From Rhodobacteraceae bacterium MED-G08 (GTDB taxonomy: Bacteria > Pseudomonadota > Alphaproteobacteria > Rhodobacterales > Rhodobacteraceae): a stretch of DNA of 51,304 bases. The notes beneath the pieces are model-generated. The model ran no database searches. It was not told the DNA's origin and saw only the letters and a program-made list of their open reading frames with translations. The position numbers and the translations under genes are program-made. Location: the NCBI GenBank assembly GCA_002457055.1, contig NTKT01000018.1, forward strand, positions 1-51,304. Reading direction: 5' to 3'. Positions 39,881 through 49,833 of this stretch are shown here, in pieces (the first letter of the stretch is position 1; the number at the start of each line of letters is the position of its first letter).

Positions 39881-41047
39881 TCAGTAAAAAGTATCCTCAG
39901 TCAGCTTATTAATAATTTGGTTTAAAACTAGTCGCCCAGAGGTATTAACGAAAAGCCTATCATCATCTATAGTGATTAACCCAAGATCAGAAAGGTATCT
40001 AATTTTATGTTCTTTTATTTTGTGATCACAAATCTTCTCCACTCTTGAAAGAGATATTCCTTCGGCAATACGTAGACCCATTAAAATATATTCTTTTGCC
40101 TGATCTAAAGGTGCTATATTGGCATTATTTTCATAAATTTTTTCGTTTATAACAGCATTTAACCATTTTTGAGGGTTGCGCTCGCTCTCTGTGGCAATTT
40201 TTTTGTTATCGACAGTTACACGACCGTGTGCCCCTGGCCCAATCCCTAAATAGTCACCATACTTCCAATAAATTAGATTATGTTTACTTTCGGACCCAGG
40301 TTTTGCGTGGTTGGACACTTCATACGCGGGCAAATTATATTTGTCACACAGGCTTTGGGTTAGCTCATAAAGGGTCGCAGAGTGATCATCCGTTGGAAGC
40401 CCTCTGAGTTTACCTTTCTTGTACAAACTATCGAAAGCAGTACCTTGTTCAATAGTCAATTGGTAAAGAGAAATATGGCCGGTTTGCAATCTAAGTGCTC
40501 TTTCAAGCTCGGCGGACCATTCATCAACTGTTTGCTCTTGCCTGGCGTAGATAAGATCAAAACTTGTCTGACTGAAAATAGAATTTGAAATTTCTATTGC
40601 ATTAATCGCCTCGGTTGCAGAGTGTAAGCGTCCAAGTCTTTTCAAATCTATATTATTTAGGGCCTGTACTCCAACAGATAGTCTATTGATACCGGCGAGT
40701 TGGTAGTCTTTAAATTTAATAGCCTCAACGGAAGACGGATTAGCCTCTAAAGTTATTTCTAACTCATTTGAAACAGTCCAAAGAGATTTAATTTTATCGA
40801 TAATTTCAGACACCACTTCGGGATTCATTAGGCTGGGAGTGCCGCCTCCGAAAAATATCGTGTTAAGTAGCCTTGGCGTCGTCTTTCTTGAAGCATTTTC
40901 AAGGCATTTTAGATATGCCTTGAGCCAGGCTTTTTGGTCAATCTCTAGCGATACATGGCTATTAAAGTCACAATATGGGCATTTGGACTCACAAAAAGGC
41001 CAGTGTATATAAATTCCAAAGCCACCATTTTTCCAGTCTTGTTCCAA
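39881..41047 (-). CDS. hemW: HemW, radical-SAM haem chaperone
   Basis: The 388-residue protein has the radical SAM cluster motif Cys19-x3-Cys23-x2-Cys26, followed by Phe-Asn-Ser-His. The Phe-Gly-Gly-Gly-Thr-Pro-Ser stretch and the C-terminal HemN-C domain follow. The cysteine present in true coproporphyrinogen dehydrogenase HemN (C-x3-C-x2-C-x-C) is Phe in the fourth position here, as in HemW, which binds and delivers haem. The start is TTG, immediately after the rdgB stop (TAATTG). Gene order rph-rdgB-hemW is standard for alphaproteobacteria. Confidence 0.93.
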   Translation of the reverse strand: MEQDWKNGGFGIYIHWPFCESKCPYCDFNSHVSLEIDQKAWLKAYLKCLENASRKTTPRLLNTIFFGGGTPSLMNPEVVSEIIDKIKSLWTVSNELEITLEANPSSVEAIKFKDYQLAGINRLSVGVQALNNIDLKRLGRLHSATEAINAIEISNSIFSQTSFDLIYARQEQTVDEWSAELERALRLQTGHISLYQLTIEQGTAFDSLYKKGKLRGLPTDDHSATLYELTQSLCDKYNLPAYEVSNHAKPGSESKHNLIYWKYGDYLGIGPGAHGRVTVDNKKIATESERNPQKWLNAVINEKIYENNANIAPLDQAKEYILMGLRIAEGISLSRVEKICDHKIKEHKIRYLSDLGLITIDDDRLFVNTSGRLVLNQIINKLTEDTFY

Positions 41048-41656
41048 TTAAAAACAGCCAGATAATAATTTTGAAAAAGCGTCAGCGCGGTGGCTGATTT
41101 TATTCTTCTCCCAACGGTCCATTTCTCCAAACGTTTCACTGTAGCCGTTAGGTAAAAAAATTGGATCATAGCCGTGACCATTTTCTCCCCGCATAGGCCA
41201 CACCAAAGAACCCTCTATCAGTCCTTCAAAAACTTCATCATGACCGTCGGGCCATGCTAAAACTAAGGTACACCGAAACTGCGCAGATCTTGGATATGCT
41301 GCATCAACCTCACTTAGTGCATTATGAGTTTTCTCCATAGCATATACGAAGTCCCTTCCTCCCGAAGTTTCTGCCCAATCGGCGGTATATACCCCTGGAG
41401 CACCGTTTAGAGCGTCAATGGTAATCCCACTGTCATCAGCCAATGATGGCAAATTACTCATTTTTGCAGAAAAGTGTGCCTTAATCCGTGCATTACCGAC
41501 AAAAGAATCCTCAGTTTCCTCAGGTTCATTAATATTAAGCTGCTTTGCTCCTATAATATTAATTTTGAATGGCTCAAATAAATGCCTGATTTCTTCGAGC
41601 TTACCCTGATTATGAGTGGCAATTACTAGCTGTTCGCCAGAAAATTTCCTTGTCAT
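41048..41656 (-). CDS. rdgB: dITP/XTP pyrophosphatase
   Basis: Removes ITP, dITP and XTP from nucleotide pools, releasing pyrophosphate. The 202-residue HAM1/RdgB protein has [11 protein letters not shown] near the start, Ser-Phe-Val-Gly-Asn-Ala-x-x-Lys-Ala near 51, and the Ala-Asp-Asp-Ser-Gly-Ile segment with the catalytic Asp near 73. His-Arg near the C-terminus completes the pattern. Its ATG overlaps the rph stop as ATGA, and hemW begins directly after its stop. Confidence 0.95.
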   Translation of the reverse strand: MTRKFSGEQLVIATHNQGKLEEIRHLFEPFKINIIGAKQLNINEPEETEDSFVGNARIKAHFSAKMSNLPSLADDSGITIDALNGAPGVYTADWAETSGGRDFVYAMEKTHNALSEVDAAYPRSAQFRCTLVLAWPDGHDEVFEGLIEGSLVWPMRGENGHGYDPIFLPNGYSETFGEMDRWEKNKISHRADAFSKLLSGCF

Positions 41657-42366
41657 TCAGTTGCCTTTTCCTGTGCTATTATCAAATCCTTGATACCTTT
41701 AATAGCCAGGTCCATAAGTTCATCTAATTGGCTTCGTGAATACGTTGATCCTTCAGCACTGATCTGTGTTTCTATCATATTGCCAGATCCCATCATGATA
41801 AAGTTTCCATCCACTCCTGCCTCACTGTCCTCAGAATAATCTAGGTCCAGTATAGGCTGACCAGCGTAAATTCCACAGCTGATAGCTGCTATTGGGGAAA
41901 TTAACGGATCGGTTGTTACTGTCCCCTCTTTTAAAAGTTTTTTAACCGCTAACTTAAGAGCGACCCAGCCACCACTAATTGATGCACATCGGGTGCCTCC
42001 ATCTGCTTGTATAACATCACAATCAACTGTTATTTGTCTCTCGCCTAACGCGACTCTATCGACACCAGCTCGCAAAGATCGCCCAATTAACCTCTGAATT
42101 TCAACGGTTCTCCCTCCTTGCTTTCCGGAGGCAGCTTCACGACGCATCCGGCTACCGGTTGATCTCGGCAACATGCCATATTCTGCAGTAACCCATCCCA
42201 AGCCCGATCCCTTTACAAATGGTGGTACTCTATCTTCCACCGTCGCGGTACATAGGACGTGGGTATCTCCAATTTTGATAAGGCAGGAGCCTTCAGCATG
42301 TTTTGTAACATTTGTTTCAATTGTAATAGGTCGAATTTCGTCAAGATTTCTACCAGATGGACGCAT
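41653..42366 (-). CDS. rph: Ribonuclease PH
   Basis: A phosphorolytic 3'-5' exoribonuclease that trims tRNA 3' ends. The 237-residue length is normal. Landmarks are Arg-Pro-Ser-Gly-Arg at the N-terminus, [20 protein letters not shown] for phosphate and RNA binding, and [12 protein letters not shown] at the active site. First gene of the minus-strand rph-rdgB-hemW unit, divergent from hrcA. Confidence 0.96.
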   Translation of the reverse strand: MRPSGRNLDEIRPITIETNVTKHAEGSCLIKIGDTHVLCTATVEDRVPPFVKGSGLGWVTAEYGMLPRSTGSRMRREAASGKQGGRTVEIQRLIGRSLRAGVDRVALGERQITVDCDVIQADGGTRCASISGGWVALKLAVKKLLKEGTVTTDPLISPIAAISCGIYAGQPILDLDYSEDSEAGVDGNFIMMGSGNMIETQISAEGSTYSRSQLDELMDLAIKGIKDLIIAQEKATE

Positions 42367-42390
42367 AAAATTTCCTTTTTTTGGTAAAGG

Positions 42391-42412
42391 AATACATTTC
42401 CTTTAATGTATT
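42391..42412. repeat. Perfect 8-base inverted repeat between rph and hrcA
   Basis: AATACATT, the six-base spacer TCCTTT, then its reverse complement AATGTATT, in the 105-base gap between two divergent genes. This position suggests an operator or shared promoter element, not a terminator. It is not the CIRCE sequence that HrcA binds. Confidence 0.5.
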
Positions 42413-42424
42413 TTGCAACCCCGA

Positions 42425-42453
42425 TTGACCTTTTCCCTATCGTTACATTATTT
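42425..42453 (+). promoter_or_regulatory. Possible hrcA promoter
   Basis: TTGACC (42425-42430; 5 of 6) and TTATTT (42448-42453; 3 of 6) separated by 17 bases, 18 bases before the hrcA ATG. The -35 is good and the -10 poor. A heat-shock sigma-32 promoter cannot be excluded. Confidence 0.3.
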
Positions 42454-42471
42454 AGTTAGTGAGGAAAATTT

Positions 42472-43536
42472 ATGACTAAATCGAATAACATTTTAACTGA
42501 AATGAATGATCGTTCCAAGGAGGTCTTTCAGCGTGTTGTTGAGGGGTATTTGCAAAGCGGTGAACCAGTAGGCTCTAGAACTTTAACACGAAGTTTAAGT
42601 GAAAATTTAAGTGCTGCTACCGTCAGAAACGTTATGCAAGATTTAGAATATCTTGGTTTGCTCGATAGTCCGCATATTAGCTCAGGTAGAATACCGACCC
42701 AAATAGGTTTAAGAATGTTTGTGGACGGCCTCCTTGAAGTAGACGGCTTAGAGATTACGGATAGGGAAAAGCTTGATGGCACCATAAATGAAAACTCCAA
42801 TGATATTGCAGGGGCTTTGGATAAAATAGGTTCTGCTCTTTCTGGTATAACCCAGGGGGCCTCTTTAGTTTTAAGTCCGAAACAGGAATCAGAAATAGAA
42901 CACATTGAATTTGTGTCACTTGCGCATGATCGAGCACTTGTTGTTTTAGTTTTTTCAAATGGTCATGTTGAGAATAGGCTTTTTAAACCCCCGTTAGGCC
43001 AAACTCCAAGCTCACTAAAAGAGGCAGCAAACTTTTTAAATTCTATAATGCAAGGTCGAACCTTGTCACAAGCTAAGGAAATTATTAAACAGGAAATTTC
43101 AATTAGAAGACAGGAGTTGGATAGTTTAGCTGCAGAACTTGTCGAGAATGGAGTTGTCTTTTGGGAGGCTAAGGGAGACAGGCAAGAAAGATTAATTGTT
43201 AGGGGGCGAGCGAATCTACTTGCAAGCGAGGCGGAAGAAGAAGAGCTTGAACGCATTAGACTTTTATTTAATGACTTGGAAAGAAAGCAAGATATAGAAG
43301 AATTTCTTGACTTGACTGAACAAAGTGATGGTGTTCGCATATTTATTGGCTCAGAAAACAAACTTTTTTCACTTTCGGGTTCATCTTTGGTTTTTTCTCC
43401 CTATATGAATTCTGATAAAAAGGTTATCGGTGCGGTTGGTGTGATTGGTCCAACGAGATTAAACTATGGCCGCATCGTGCCAATTGTGGATTATACAGCG
43501 CAACTGGTTGGAAAACTAATTTCCGATCGTAGTTAG
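42472..43536 (+). CDS. hrcA: Heat-inducible transcription repressor HrcA
   Basis: HrcA represses groESL and related genes by binding CIRCE operators. The 354-residue protein has an N-terminal winged helix (about 10-75) with Gly-Glu-Pro-Val-Gly-Ser-Arg-Thr-Leu and Ser-Ala-Ala-Thr-Val-Arg-Asn-Val-Met-Gln-Asp-Leu-Glu, a GAF-like middle and the C-terminal Tyr-Gly-Arg-Ile-Val-Pro-Ile-Val-Asp-Tyr-Thr. The GAGG before the ATG is the ribosome binding site. grpE follows after nine bases. No CIRCE element is visible upstream, so it may not regulate itself here. Confidence 0.95.
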   Translation: MTKSNNILTEMNDRSKEVFQRVVEGYLQSGEPVGSRTLTRSLSENLSAATVRNVMQDLEYLGLLDSPHISSGRIPTQIGLRMFVDGLLEVDGLEITDREKLDGTINENSNDIAGALDKIGSALSGITQGASLVLSPKQESEIEHIEFVSLAHDRALVVLVFSNGHVENRLFKPPLGQTPSSLKEAANFLNSIMQGRTLSQAKEIIKQEISIRRQELDSLAAELVENGVVFWEAKGDRQERLIVRGRANLLASEAEEEELERIRLLFNDLERKQDIEEFLDLTEQSDGVRIFIGSENKLFSLSGSSLVFSPYMNSDKKVIGAVGVIGPTRLNYGRIVPIVDYTAQLVGKLISDRS

Positions 43537-43545
43537 AGGTGAAAT

Positions 43546-44118
43546 ATGGCGGACCCCAAAGAGGACGACTTTTTAGATGACATAGAAGATGCCGCTTCCG
43601 AAGAAGCAGAAGTGGAAATGATTAATATTAACGAAGAAGCAGATCGATTAGATGAGTTAGAGGCTATTAAGAGTGAGCGAGATGAATTTAGGGATCGTTT
43701 TGTACGCGCTTTAGCCGACGCGGAAAATGCACGGAAGCGTGCTGATAAAGATCGTAGAGAGGCTGAAAATTATGGGGGATCAAAGTTAGCAAGAGATTTG
43801 CTTCCGGTATATGACAATCTAAAAAGAGCTGTTGACGCAGTCACAGAGGAGCAGCGGTCGGTCGCCTCAGGTTTAATCGAGGGTGTTGAATTAACGATGC
43901 GTGAATTGCTAAATGTTTTTACAAAGCATGGTATTACTTTAATATCTCCAGAAGTTGGTGATAAATTTGATCCAAAACTTCATGAAGCGATGTTTGAGGC
44001 ACCTTTACCCGATACGAAAGCTGGTGATATTATACAAGTTTCAGGCGAAGGATTTATGCTTCACGATAGGCTCTTAAGACCGGCCAAAGTCGGTGTATCA
44101 TCGTCTGTAGATGGTTAG
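43546..44118 (+). CDS. grpE: Co-chaperone GrpE
   Basis: Nucleotide exchange factor for DnaK. The 190-residue product has an acidic N-terminal stretch (1-45), a long coiled-coil with Arg-Ala-x-Ala-Asp-Ala-Glu-Asn-Ala-Arg-Lys-Arg (about 53-66), and the C-terminal beta domain with Pro-Lys-Leu-His-Glu-Ala-Met. It forms a unit with hrcA; dnaK and dnaJ are not in the window. GAGGTG precedes the ATG. It converges on mutS with a 14-base gap and no visible terminator. Confidence 0.95.
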   Translation: MADPKEDDFLDDIEDAASEEAEVEMININEEADRLDELEAIKSERDEFRDRFVRALADAENARKRADKDRREAENYGGSKLARDLLPVYDNLKRAVDAVTEEQRSVASGLIEGVELTMRELLNVFTKHGITLISPEVGDKFDPKLHEAMFEAPLPDTKAGDIIQVSGEGFMLHDRLLRPAKVGVSSSVDG

Positions 44119-44132
44119 TTAAGCGATATTCT

Positions 44133-46769
44133 TCAAAGGTCGGTTTTATCAGAAATTTCTTTAAGTTTATACAATATTTGTAACGCTTCATTGGGCGATA
44201 TTTGATCTGGGTAAATGTCTTTTAACTCGTTCAACAGTTCTTTATTATGGTCGGCGTCTGCGTTAAAGTCATCATTTAGGTGATGTAAAAATAGAGGTAA
44301 ACCCTCTCCAAGAAGCTCCTTCGCAGGGCCTTTCTCGGTGTCTCTTTTTTCGAGCTCATTAAGAATGACATTTGCTCGGTTGATAACTGTAGCGGGTAGC
44401 CCAGCTAATTTTGCAACCTGGAGCCCATAGGAGCGATCGGCAGCCCCCTGGCGTACTTCATGAAGAAAAATCACCTCATTCTTCCACTCTTTTACAGCAA
44501 CAGTTGCATTTTTAACCCTTGTTAGCGTATCTGAAAGGGTGGTTATCTCGTGATAATGCGTGGCAAATAGAGATCTGGATTTGTTGACTTCATGAAGATA
44601 CTCCAATGTTGACCAGGCGATTGCTAACCCATCATATGTTGCTGTACCTCGGCCGACTTCATCTAAAATTACTAATGCTCGATCGTCAGCTTGGTTTAAA
44701 ATTGCAGCCGTTTCTACCATCTCAACCATGAATGTTGACCTGCCTCTAGCGAGGTCATCAGAAGCACCAACTCTACTAAACAACTGACTTACGACCCCAA
44801 TATGAGCTTTAGTAGCAGGAACAAAAGATCCCATTTGTGCTAGAATAGTTATTAAGGCATTTTGCCTAAGGAAAGTTGATTTGCCCGCCATATTAGGCCC
44901 GGTTAGTAGCCAAATAGACCCATCGCTTAATTGACAGTCATTTGGGATGAAGCCCTTACCTTCATTTTTTAGTGCCCTCTCAACCACAACGTGGCGCCCA
45001 CTTTCGATTTCAAAGGTCTTAGACTTGTCTACGTTAGGTTTACACCAGTCTTCTTGAAGTGCTAAAGTCGCCAAGCTGTTAGTAACATCGAGCACGGCTA
45101 AAGCCTCGGCAGCACTAGATAGTTTTTCAAAATTTTTGATTACCAATGAACTCAATTCGTTAAAAATACGTTTCTCTATTTCTAAAGCTCTCGCATTTGC
45201 ATTTATGATTTTGGTTTCGGTCTCCGATAAATCTAATGTAGTGAAGCGCATTTGATTAGCGGTGGTTTGCCGATGAATAAATCTATCTGACATTGAGCTG
45301 TTCTGAAGCTTTTCTGCATTCTTTGTGGTAGTTTCTATGAAATAGCCAAGAACATTGTTGAATTTAATTTTCAGGGACTGAACGTTAGTGAGTTCTATTA
45401 GATCTCTCTGCATCTCAGCAATTATTTTAGTACCATCTTTTTTTAAGTTCCTGGTTTCATCTAATTCTGAGTTATATTTTTCTGAAACAAACCCACCATC
45501 ACGGATCAGTAGTGGTGGCTCAGGAACTATTGCTTTCTCAAGTATCGAAATAATTTCTTCATGCCCTGTAAGTTTTTCAACTGCTATTATTATCTCTTCA
45601 GGAAGGTCTTGATCTTTTAAACTCTTAGCTATTTGTTTCCCCTGTGCCAAGCTTCTACAGATGTTTACCAAATCTCTTGGGCCTGCACGGTCCAAAGACA
45701 CTCTTGAGAGGGCACGTTCAAGATCAGGCACACTCTTTAGTAAAGTGGTAAGGGTCTCGCTTAGCTCAACGTTGTCAATCAGAAATTCAAGAGCTTGATG
45801 CCTATTTTTAATTAGAGCTAAATCCATGCTTGGAGATGATATGCGACGCTCTAAAAGCCTTCCGCCCGCTGCTGTTACTGTGAGGTCAATAGTTCCCAGC
45901 AAAGACCCATGTTTCGTTCCTTTATTAATTGATTTTGTCAATTCGAGATTTCGTCTTGTTGCAGCATCTATCTGCATACTATCTGCTTTTAACTCAACTC
46001 GTGGTGGTCTGAGTATTGGCAGCTTACCTTTTTGGGTAGCATCTAAATATTCAGCTAATGCACCGAGCGCGGATATTTGTGATCGGCTAAATCCTCCAAA
46101 TGCATCCAAAGAAGAAACTGAGAAGAGTGTCTTTAATCGTTCTTCCCCAGAAGTGCTATCAAATGCAGATTTACCTCTTTGCGTTGCCGTTGCACCGTTT
46201 TCTTTTATTGCTTCAACAACATTCTTATCAACATTTTCAACTATGAGCACTTCAGATGGTGTTAAACGTGCTAATTCTGCAAGAAAGTCTTCAACTTTAT
46301 TTAGAGATAAGACACTCATTAAACCTGTGGAAATGTCTACCCATGCTAAGCTGTGCTCTTCTCTTACTAATGAATATGCCGCCAAAAAATTGTTTGACCT
46401 TGCTTCTAAAAGGCTGTCCTCCGTCAATGTGCCGGGGGTCACTAGCCTCACAACGTCACGTTTTACAACTGATTTTGAGCCCCTTTTTTTTGCCTCTGCA
46501 GGGCTTTCTAACTGTTCACATACAGCTACTTTGTGACCTGACTTAATTAAGGTTAATAGGTAACTTTCGGATGAGTGATGAGGAACTCCACACATAGGAA
46601 TATCAACGTTGTTGATTTTACCTCTTTTTGTGAGTGCGATATCAAGAATTCTCGATGCTGTTACAGCGTCATCAAAGAATAATTCGTAGAAATCACCCAT
46701 CCTATAAAATAGCAGAGCATCAGGATATTGACCTTTAATCTCCAGATACTGAGCCATCATAGGTGTCAC
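44133..46769 (-). CDS. mutS: DNA mismatch repair protein MutS
   Basis: Recognises mismatches and recruits MutL. The 878-residue protein has the mismatch-reading Phe27-Tyr-Glu29 in its N-terminal domain, Gly-Val-Pro-His-His, the lever and clamp helices, then Walker A Gly-Pro-Asn-Met-Ala-Gly-Lys-Ser-Thr, Walker B-type Val-Ile-Leu-Asp-Glu-Val-Gly-Arg-Gly-Thr and Ala-Thr-His-Tyr-His-Glu. A GTG start at 46769 is preferred to the ATG nine bases later because AAGGAG lies six bases before the GTG. Size and the Phe-x-Glu motif exclude MutS2. Confidence 0.96.
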   Translation of the reverse strand: MTPMMAQYLEIKGQYPDALLFYRMGDFYELFFDDAVTASRILDIALTKRGKINNVDIPMCGVPHHSSESYLLTLIKSGHKVAVCEQLESPAEAKKRGSKSVVKRDVVRLVTPGTLTEDSLLEARSNNFLAAYSLVREEHSLAWVDISTGLMSVLSLNKVEDFLAELARLTPSEVLIVENVDKNVVEAIKENGATATQRGKSAFDSTSGEERLKTLFSVSSLDAFGGFSRSQISALGALAEYLDATQKGKLPILRPPRVELKADSMQIDAATRRNLELTKSINKGTKHGSLLGTIDLTVTAAGGRLLERRISSPSMDLALIKNRHQALEFLIDNVELSETLTTLLKSVPDLERALSRVSLDRAGPRDLVNICRSLAQGKQIAKSLKDQDLPEEIIIAVEKLTGHEEIISILEKAIVPEPPLLIRDGGFVSEKYNSELDETRNLKKDGTKIIAEMQRDLIELTNVQSLKIKFNNVLGYFIETTTKNAEKLQNSSMSDRFIHRQTTANQMRFTTLDLSETETKIINANARALEIEKRIFNELSSLVIKNFEKLSSAAEALAVLDVTNSLATLALQEDWCKPNVDKSKTFEIESGRHVVVERALKNEGKGFIPNDCQLSDGSIWLLTGPNMAGKSTFLRQNALITILAQMGSFVPATKAHIGVVSQLFSRVGASDDLARGRSTFMVEMVETAAILNQADDRALVILDEVGRGTATYDGLAIAWSTLEYLHEVNKSRSLFATHYHEITTLSDTLTRVKNATVAVKEWKNEVIFLHEVRQGAADRSYGLQVAKLAGLPATVINRANVILNELEKRDTEKGPAKELLGEGLPLFLHHLNDDFNADADHNKELLNELKDIYPDQISPNEALQILYKLKEISDKTDL

Positions 46770-46895
46770 AAAAATCTCCTTACATTTATTATCTTTTAAG
46801 CCTATTAGACTATTCGATAAAACTGAACAGAAAACAAATTATAGTATCTCGGTAATCATGATAGTACAGTTACTTTACAGCTGGGGAATTTACTA

Positions 46896-49163
46896 ATGAA
46901 AAATACAAAGTTTACTAGAGATGAAGCACTTGCGTTTCACATGGAGCCAGTACCGGGAAAATGGGAGGTTAATGCTACAGTCCCTATGGCAACTCAGCGT
47001 GATTTATCACTGGCATATTCTCCCGGTGTTGCAGTGCCTTGTTCGGAAATTTCGGAAAACCCTGAGCTCGCCTATGACTACACAAACAAAGGAAATTTAG
47101 TTGCAGTAATTTCTAACGGGAGTGCCGTTTTAGGATTGGGAAATCTTGGGGCGCTAGGAAGTAAACCTGTTATGGAAGGGAAGTCGGTTTTATTTAAAAG
47201 GTTCGCTGATGTTAATTCAATCGATATAGAACTAGATACAGAAGATCCTGATGAGTTTTGCAGGGCAGTAAAACTGATGGGGCCAACTTTCGGTGGTATC
47301 AATCTGGAGGACATTAAGGCTCCAGAGTGTTTTATTATTGAACAGCGCCTTAAGGATGAGATGGACATTCCTGTATTTCATGACGATCAACACGGAACAG
47401 CAGTAATTTGTGCAGCTGGTCTAATAAACGCTTTGTACTTATCCGATAAGAAGATCGAAGAAGTAAAAATTGTTTTGAATGGTGCGGGTGCAGCAGGAAT
47501 AGCTTGTATTGAGCTTTTAAAGTTTATGGGTGCTCGTCATGAAAACTGTATAGTTTGTGATACAAAAGGAGTAATTTTCCAGGGACGTACAGAGGGTATG
47601 AACCAATGGAAATCTGCACATGCAGCAAAAACAAAGTCAAGAACATTGGCGGAAGCATTAGATGGAGCAGACGTGTTTATTGGTGTTTCCGTTAAAGGTG
47701 CTGTTACCCAAGAGATGCTTAAGACCATGGCAAAAGATCCAGTAATATTTGCAATGGCAAATCCTGATCCTGAAATAACTCCTGAAGAAGCACATGAGGT
47801 TCGTGTTGATGCGATTGTTGCTACTGGCAGAAGCGATTATCCAAACCAAGTTAACAACGTTTTGGGATTTCCATATCTGTTTCGAGGGGCTTTAGATATT
47901 CATGCCAGGGCAATTAATGAAGAGATGAAGATAGCATGTGCTACCGCCCTTGCGGAACTTGCTCGCGAAGATGTGCCAGATGAGGTTGCTGTAGCTTACG
48001 GAAGGGAATTAAAGTTTGGGCGCGATTATATTATACCAACCCCATTTGATCCGCGCTTGATTTTTCGAATCCCGCCGGCTGTTGCAAAAGCTGGAATGCA
48101 AACGGGAGCGGCGAGGCGTCCAATCATCGACCTTCCCAATTATGAATTATCTCTAAAATCCAGGATGGATCCAACTGCGTCAATTCTACAAGGCATGCAT
48201 GTTAGGGCCCGGTCAAACCAAGCAACGATGATATTTGCAGAGGGTGACGACCCAAGAGTTCTTAGAGCCGCTGTAACATATCAGCGTAGTGGTCTGGGTA
48301 AGTCTCTTGTAGTTGGAAGAGATGATGACGTAAAATCTAAGCTTGAAGATTTAGGCTTAGCAGACGCTATTAATGAGCTTAAGGTAGTTAATGCCGCAAA
48401 AACAGAGCACTTGGAATCCTATAAAGATTTTTTATATGACCGCCTGAAGAGAAAAGGTTTTGATCCAGCAGATGTACACAGAATAGCCTCAAGAGATAGG
48501 CATGTTTTTGCTGCATTGATGTTGGCACATGGACATGGAGACGGTCTGGTTACAGGGGTGACCAGAAAATCAGCAATTGTTCTTGATAGAATTAATCACG
48601 TATTTGATGCAAATGCTGATAATGGTGTTACAGGGGTCACAGCATTAATTCACAAGGGAAGAATAATATTAATAAGTGATACTTTGGTCCAAGAGTGGCC
48701 TAATGAAAAGGATCTGGCTGATATTGCGGAAAATGCGGCAGTGGTAGCTCGCCAATTAGGTTTAGAGCCAAGGGTTGCATTCGTAAGCTTCTCAACATTT
48801 GGCCATCCAGTATCCGAGCGAGCAGAAAAAATGTATCTCGCACCAGCAGAACTTGATGCTAGGTCAGTTAATTTTGAATATGAGGGAGAAATGACAGCAG
48901 ATGTCGCTCTGAATATGAAGGCGATGGAAGCGTATCCCTTTTGTCGCTTAACAGGCCCTGCGAATATACTGGTTGTGCCGGCACGTCATTCAGCTAGTAT
49001 TTCCGTTAAACTGATGCAAGAAATGGCTGGTGCAACGGTTATTGGCCCAATTCTTACGGGCATAGATAAATCCATTCAGATTTGTTCTACAGCCTCAAAT
49101 GCAACAGATATATTAAATATGGCTGTTCTGGCATCCTGCAAAGTCGGCACGCATCAAAGCTAG
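46896..49163 (+). CDS. maeB: NADP-type malic enzyme with C-terminal phosphotransacetylase-like domain
   Basis: Oxidatively decarboxylates malate to pyruvate, linking the TCA cycle to NADPH and acetyl-CoA supply. The 755-residue hybrid has malic and NAD-binding domains in about 1-430 (Tyr-Ser-Pro-Gly-Val-Ala, Phe-His-Asp-Asp-Gln-His-Gly-Thr-Ala, Gly-Ala-Gly-Ala-Ala-Gly, Ala-Asn-Pro-Asp-Pro-Glu) and a phosphotransacetylase-like domain in about 435-755. In MaeB proteins this extension usually has no transacetylase activity and instead mediates acetyl-CoA regulation and oligomerisation. Both parts look complete. Confidence 0.94.
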   Translation: MKNTKFTRDEALAFHMEPVPGKWEVNATVPMATQRDLSLAYSPGVAVPCSEISENPELAYDYTNKGNLVAVISNGSAVLGLGNLGALGSKPVMEGKSVLFKRFADVNSIDIELDTEDPDEFCRAVKLMGPTFGGINLEDIKAPECFIIEQRLKDEMDIPVFHDDQHGTAVICAAGLINALYLSDKKIEEVKIVLNGAGAAGIACIELLKFMGARHENCIVCDTKGVIFQGRTEGMNQWKSAHAAKTKSRTLAEALDGADVFIGVSVKGAVTQEMLKTMAKDPVIFAMANPDPEITPEEAHEVRVDAIVATGRSDYPNQVNNVLGFPYLFRGALDIHARAINEEMKIACATALAELAREDVPDEVAVAYGRELKFGRDYIIPTPFDPRLIFRIPPAVAKAGMQTGAARRPIIDLPNYELSLKSRMDPTASILQGMHVRARSNQATMIFAEGDDPRVLRAAVTYQRSGLGKSLVVGRDDDVKSKLEDLGLADAINELKVVNAAKTEHLESYKDFLYDRLKRKGFDPADVHRIASRDRHVFAALMLAHGHGDGLVTGVTRKSAIVLDRINHVFDANADNGVTGVTALIHKGRIILISDTLVQEWPNEKDLADIAENAAVVARQLGLEPRVAFVSFSTFGHPVSERAEKMYLAPAELDARSVNFEYEGEMTADVALNMKAMEAYPFCRLTGPANILVVPARHSASISVKLMQEMAGATVIGPILTGIDKSIQICSTASNATDILNMAVLASCKVGTHQS

Positions 49164-49188
49164 GGTCATATTTAATCATCATCGTAGT

Positions 49189-49833
49189 TTATTCCGTAAA
49201 TTGCGCTGAAGACCCCCAAAGCTCTTTGACGGTATCGTTTCTTCTACATGAATTCCTGTAGAGTTTATACGCATTAGATTGTTTTCTTGGACCAAATCTG
49301 GTGAGAACAAAATTTTCGCCTTTATAGTAATCTTGGTGATAATCTTCGGCGATGTAAAATTTTTCCAATTTAATTATTGGGGTAACTATTTTTCTATCAA
49401 GTTCTTGTTCTGCTTTTTCTATCGCGGCCTTTGCTTTTTCATCTTGTATTTTGTTTTTTGTAAATATAGCCGTTCTGTAACTTTCTCCACGGTCACAGAA
49501 TTGCCCTCCATCATCTGTGACATCAACGGATCTCAAAAAAATATGCAAGATCTCGTCTAATGTAATTATGGCAGGATCAAATTCAATTTCCACTGCTTCA
49601 TAGTGGCCAGTACCACCTTGAACGACTTCTTTGTAGGTGGGGTTTTGTGAGGTCCCACCCGTATATCCTGAGATTGCTTCTTTTACTCCTTCAAGACCTT
49701 CGAAATCGGCTTCAACACACCAAAAGCAGCCACCTGCCACAACAATCTTATCTGTTCCTGCTAACAACATGTTTTGACCAAACATAGAACAAATAAAAAG
49801 AATAACAGATTTGAGTAAGAATCTTGAAAGCAT
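49189..49833 (-). CDS. msrA: Exported peptide methionine sulfoxide reductase MsrA
   Basis: Reduces methionine-S-sulfoxide in damaged proteins. I start at the ATG at 49833 (214 residues), where a signal peptide begins (hydrophobic 5-22, likely cleavage after Leu-Leu-Ala, residues 23-25); the longer frame to 49908 would bury it. The catalytic Gly-Gly-Cys36-Phe-Trp-Cys motif follows soon after. Tyr-Thr-Gly-Gly near 56 and Gln-Phe-Cys-Asp-Arg-Gly in the middle are also typical. The export signal implies a periplasmic enzyme, unlike the usual cytosolic MsrA. Confidence 0.9.
   Translation of the reverse strand: MLSRFLLKSVILFICSMFGQNMLLAGTDKIVVAGGCFWCVEADFEGLEGVKEAISGYTGGTSQNPTYKEVVQGGTGHYEAVEIEFDPAIITLDEILHIFLRSVDVTDDGGQFCDRGESYRTAIFTKNKIQDEKAKAAIEKAEQELDRKIVTPIIKLEKFYIAEDYHQDYYKGENFVLTRFGPRKQSNAYKLYRNSCRRNDTVKELWGSSAQFTE

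Noticed and set aside
42367..42471. CIRCE element before hrcA
   Set aside because: No TTAGCACTC-N9-GAGTGCTAA pattern or close relative is present.
45826..46546. A 236-codon open frame opposite mutS
   Set aside because: It has no ribosome binding site or family resemblance, and overlaps a complete, conserved mutS.
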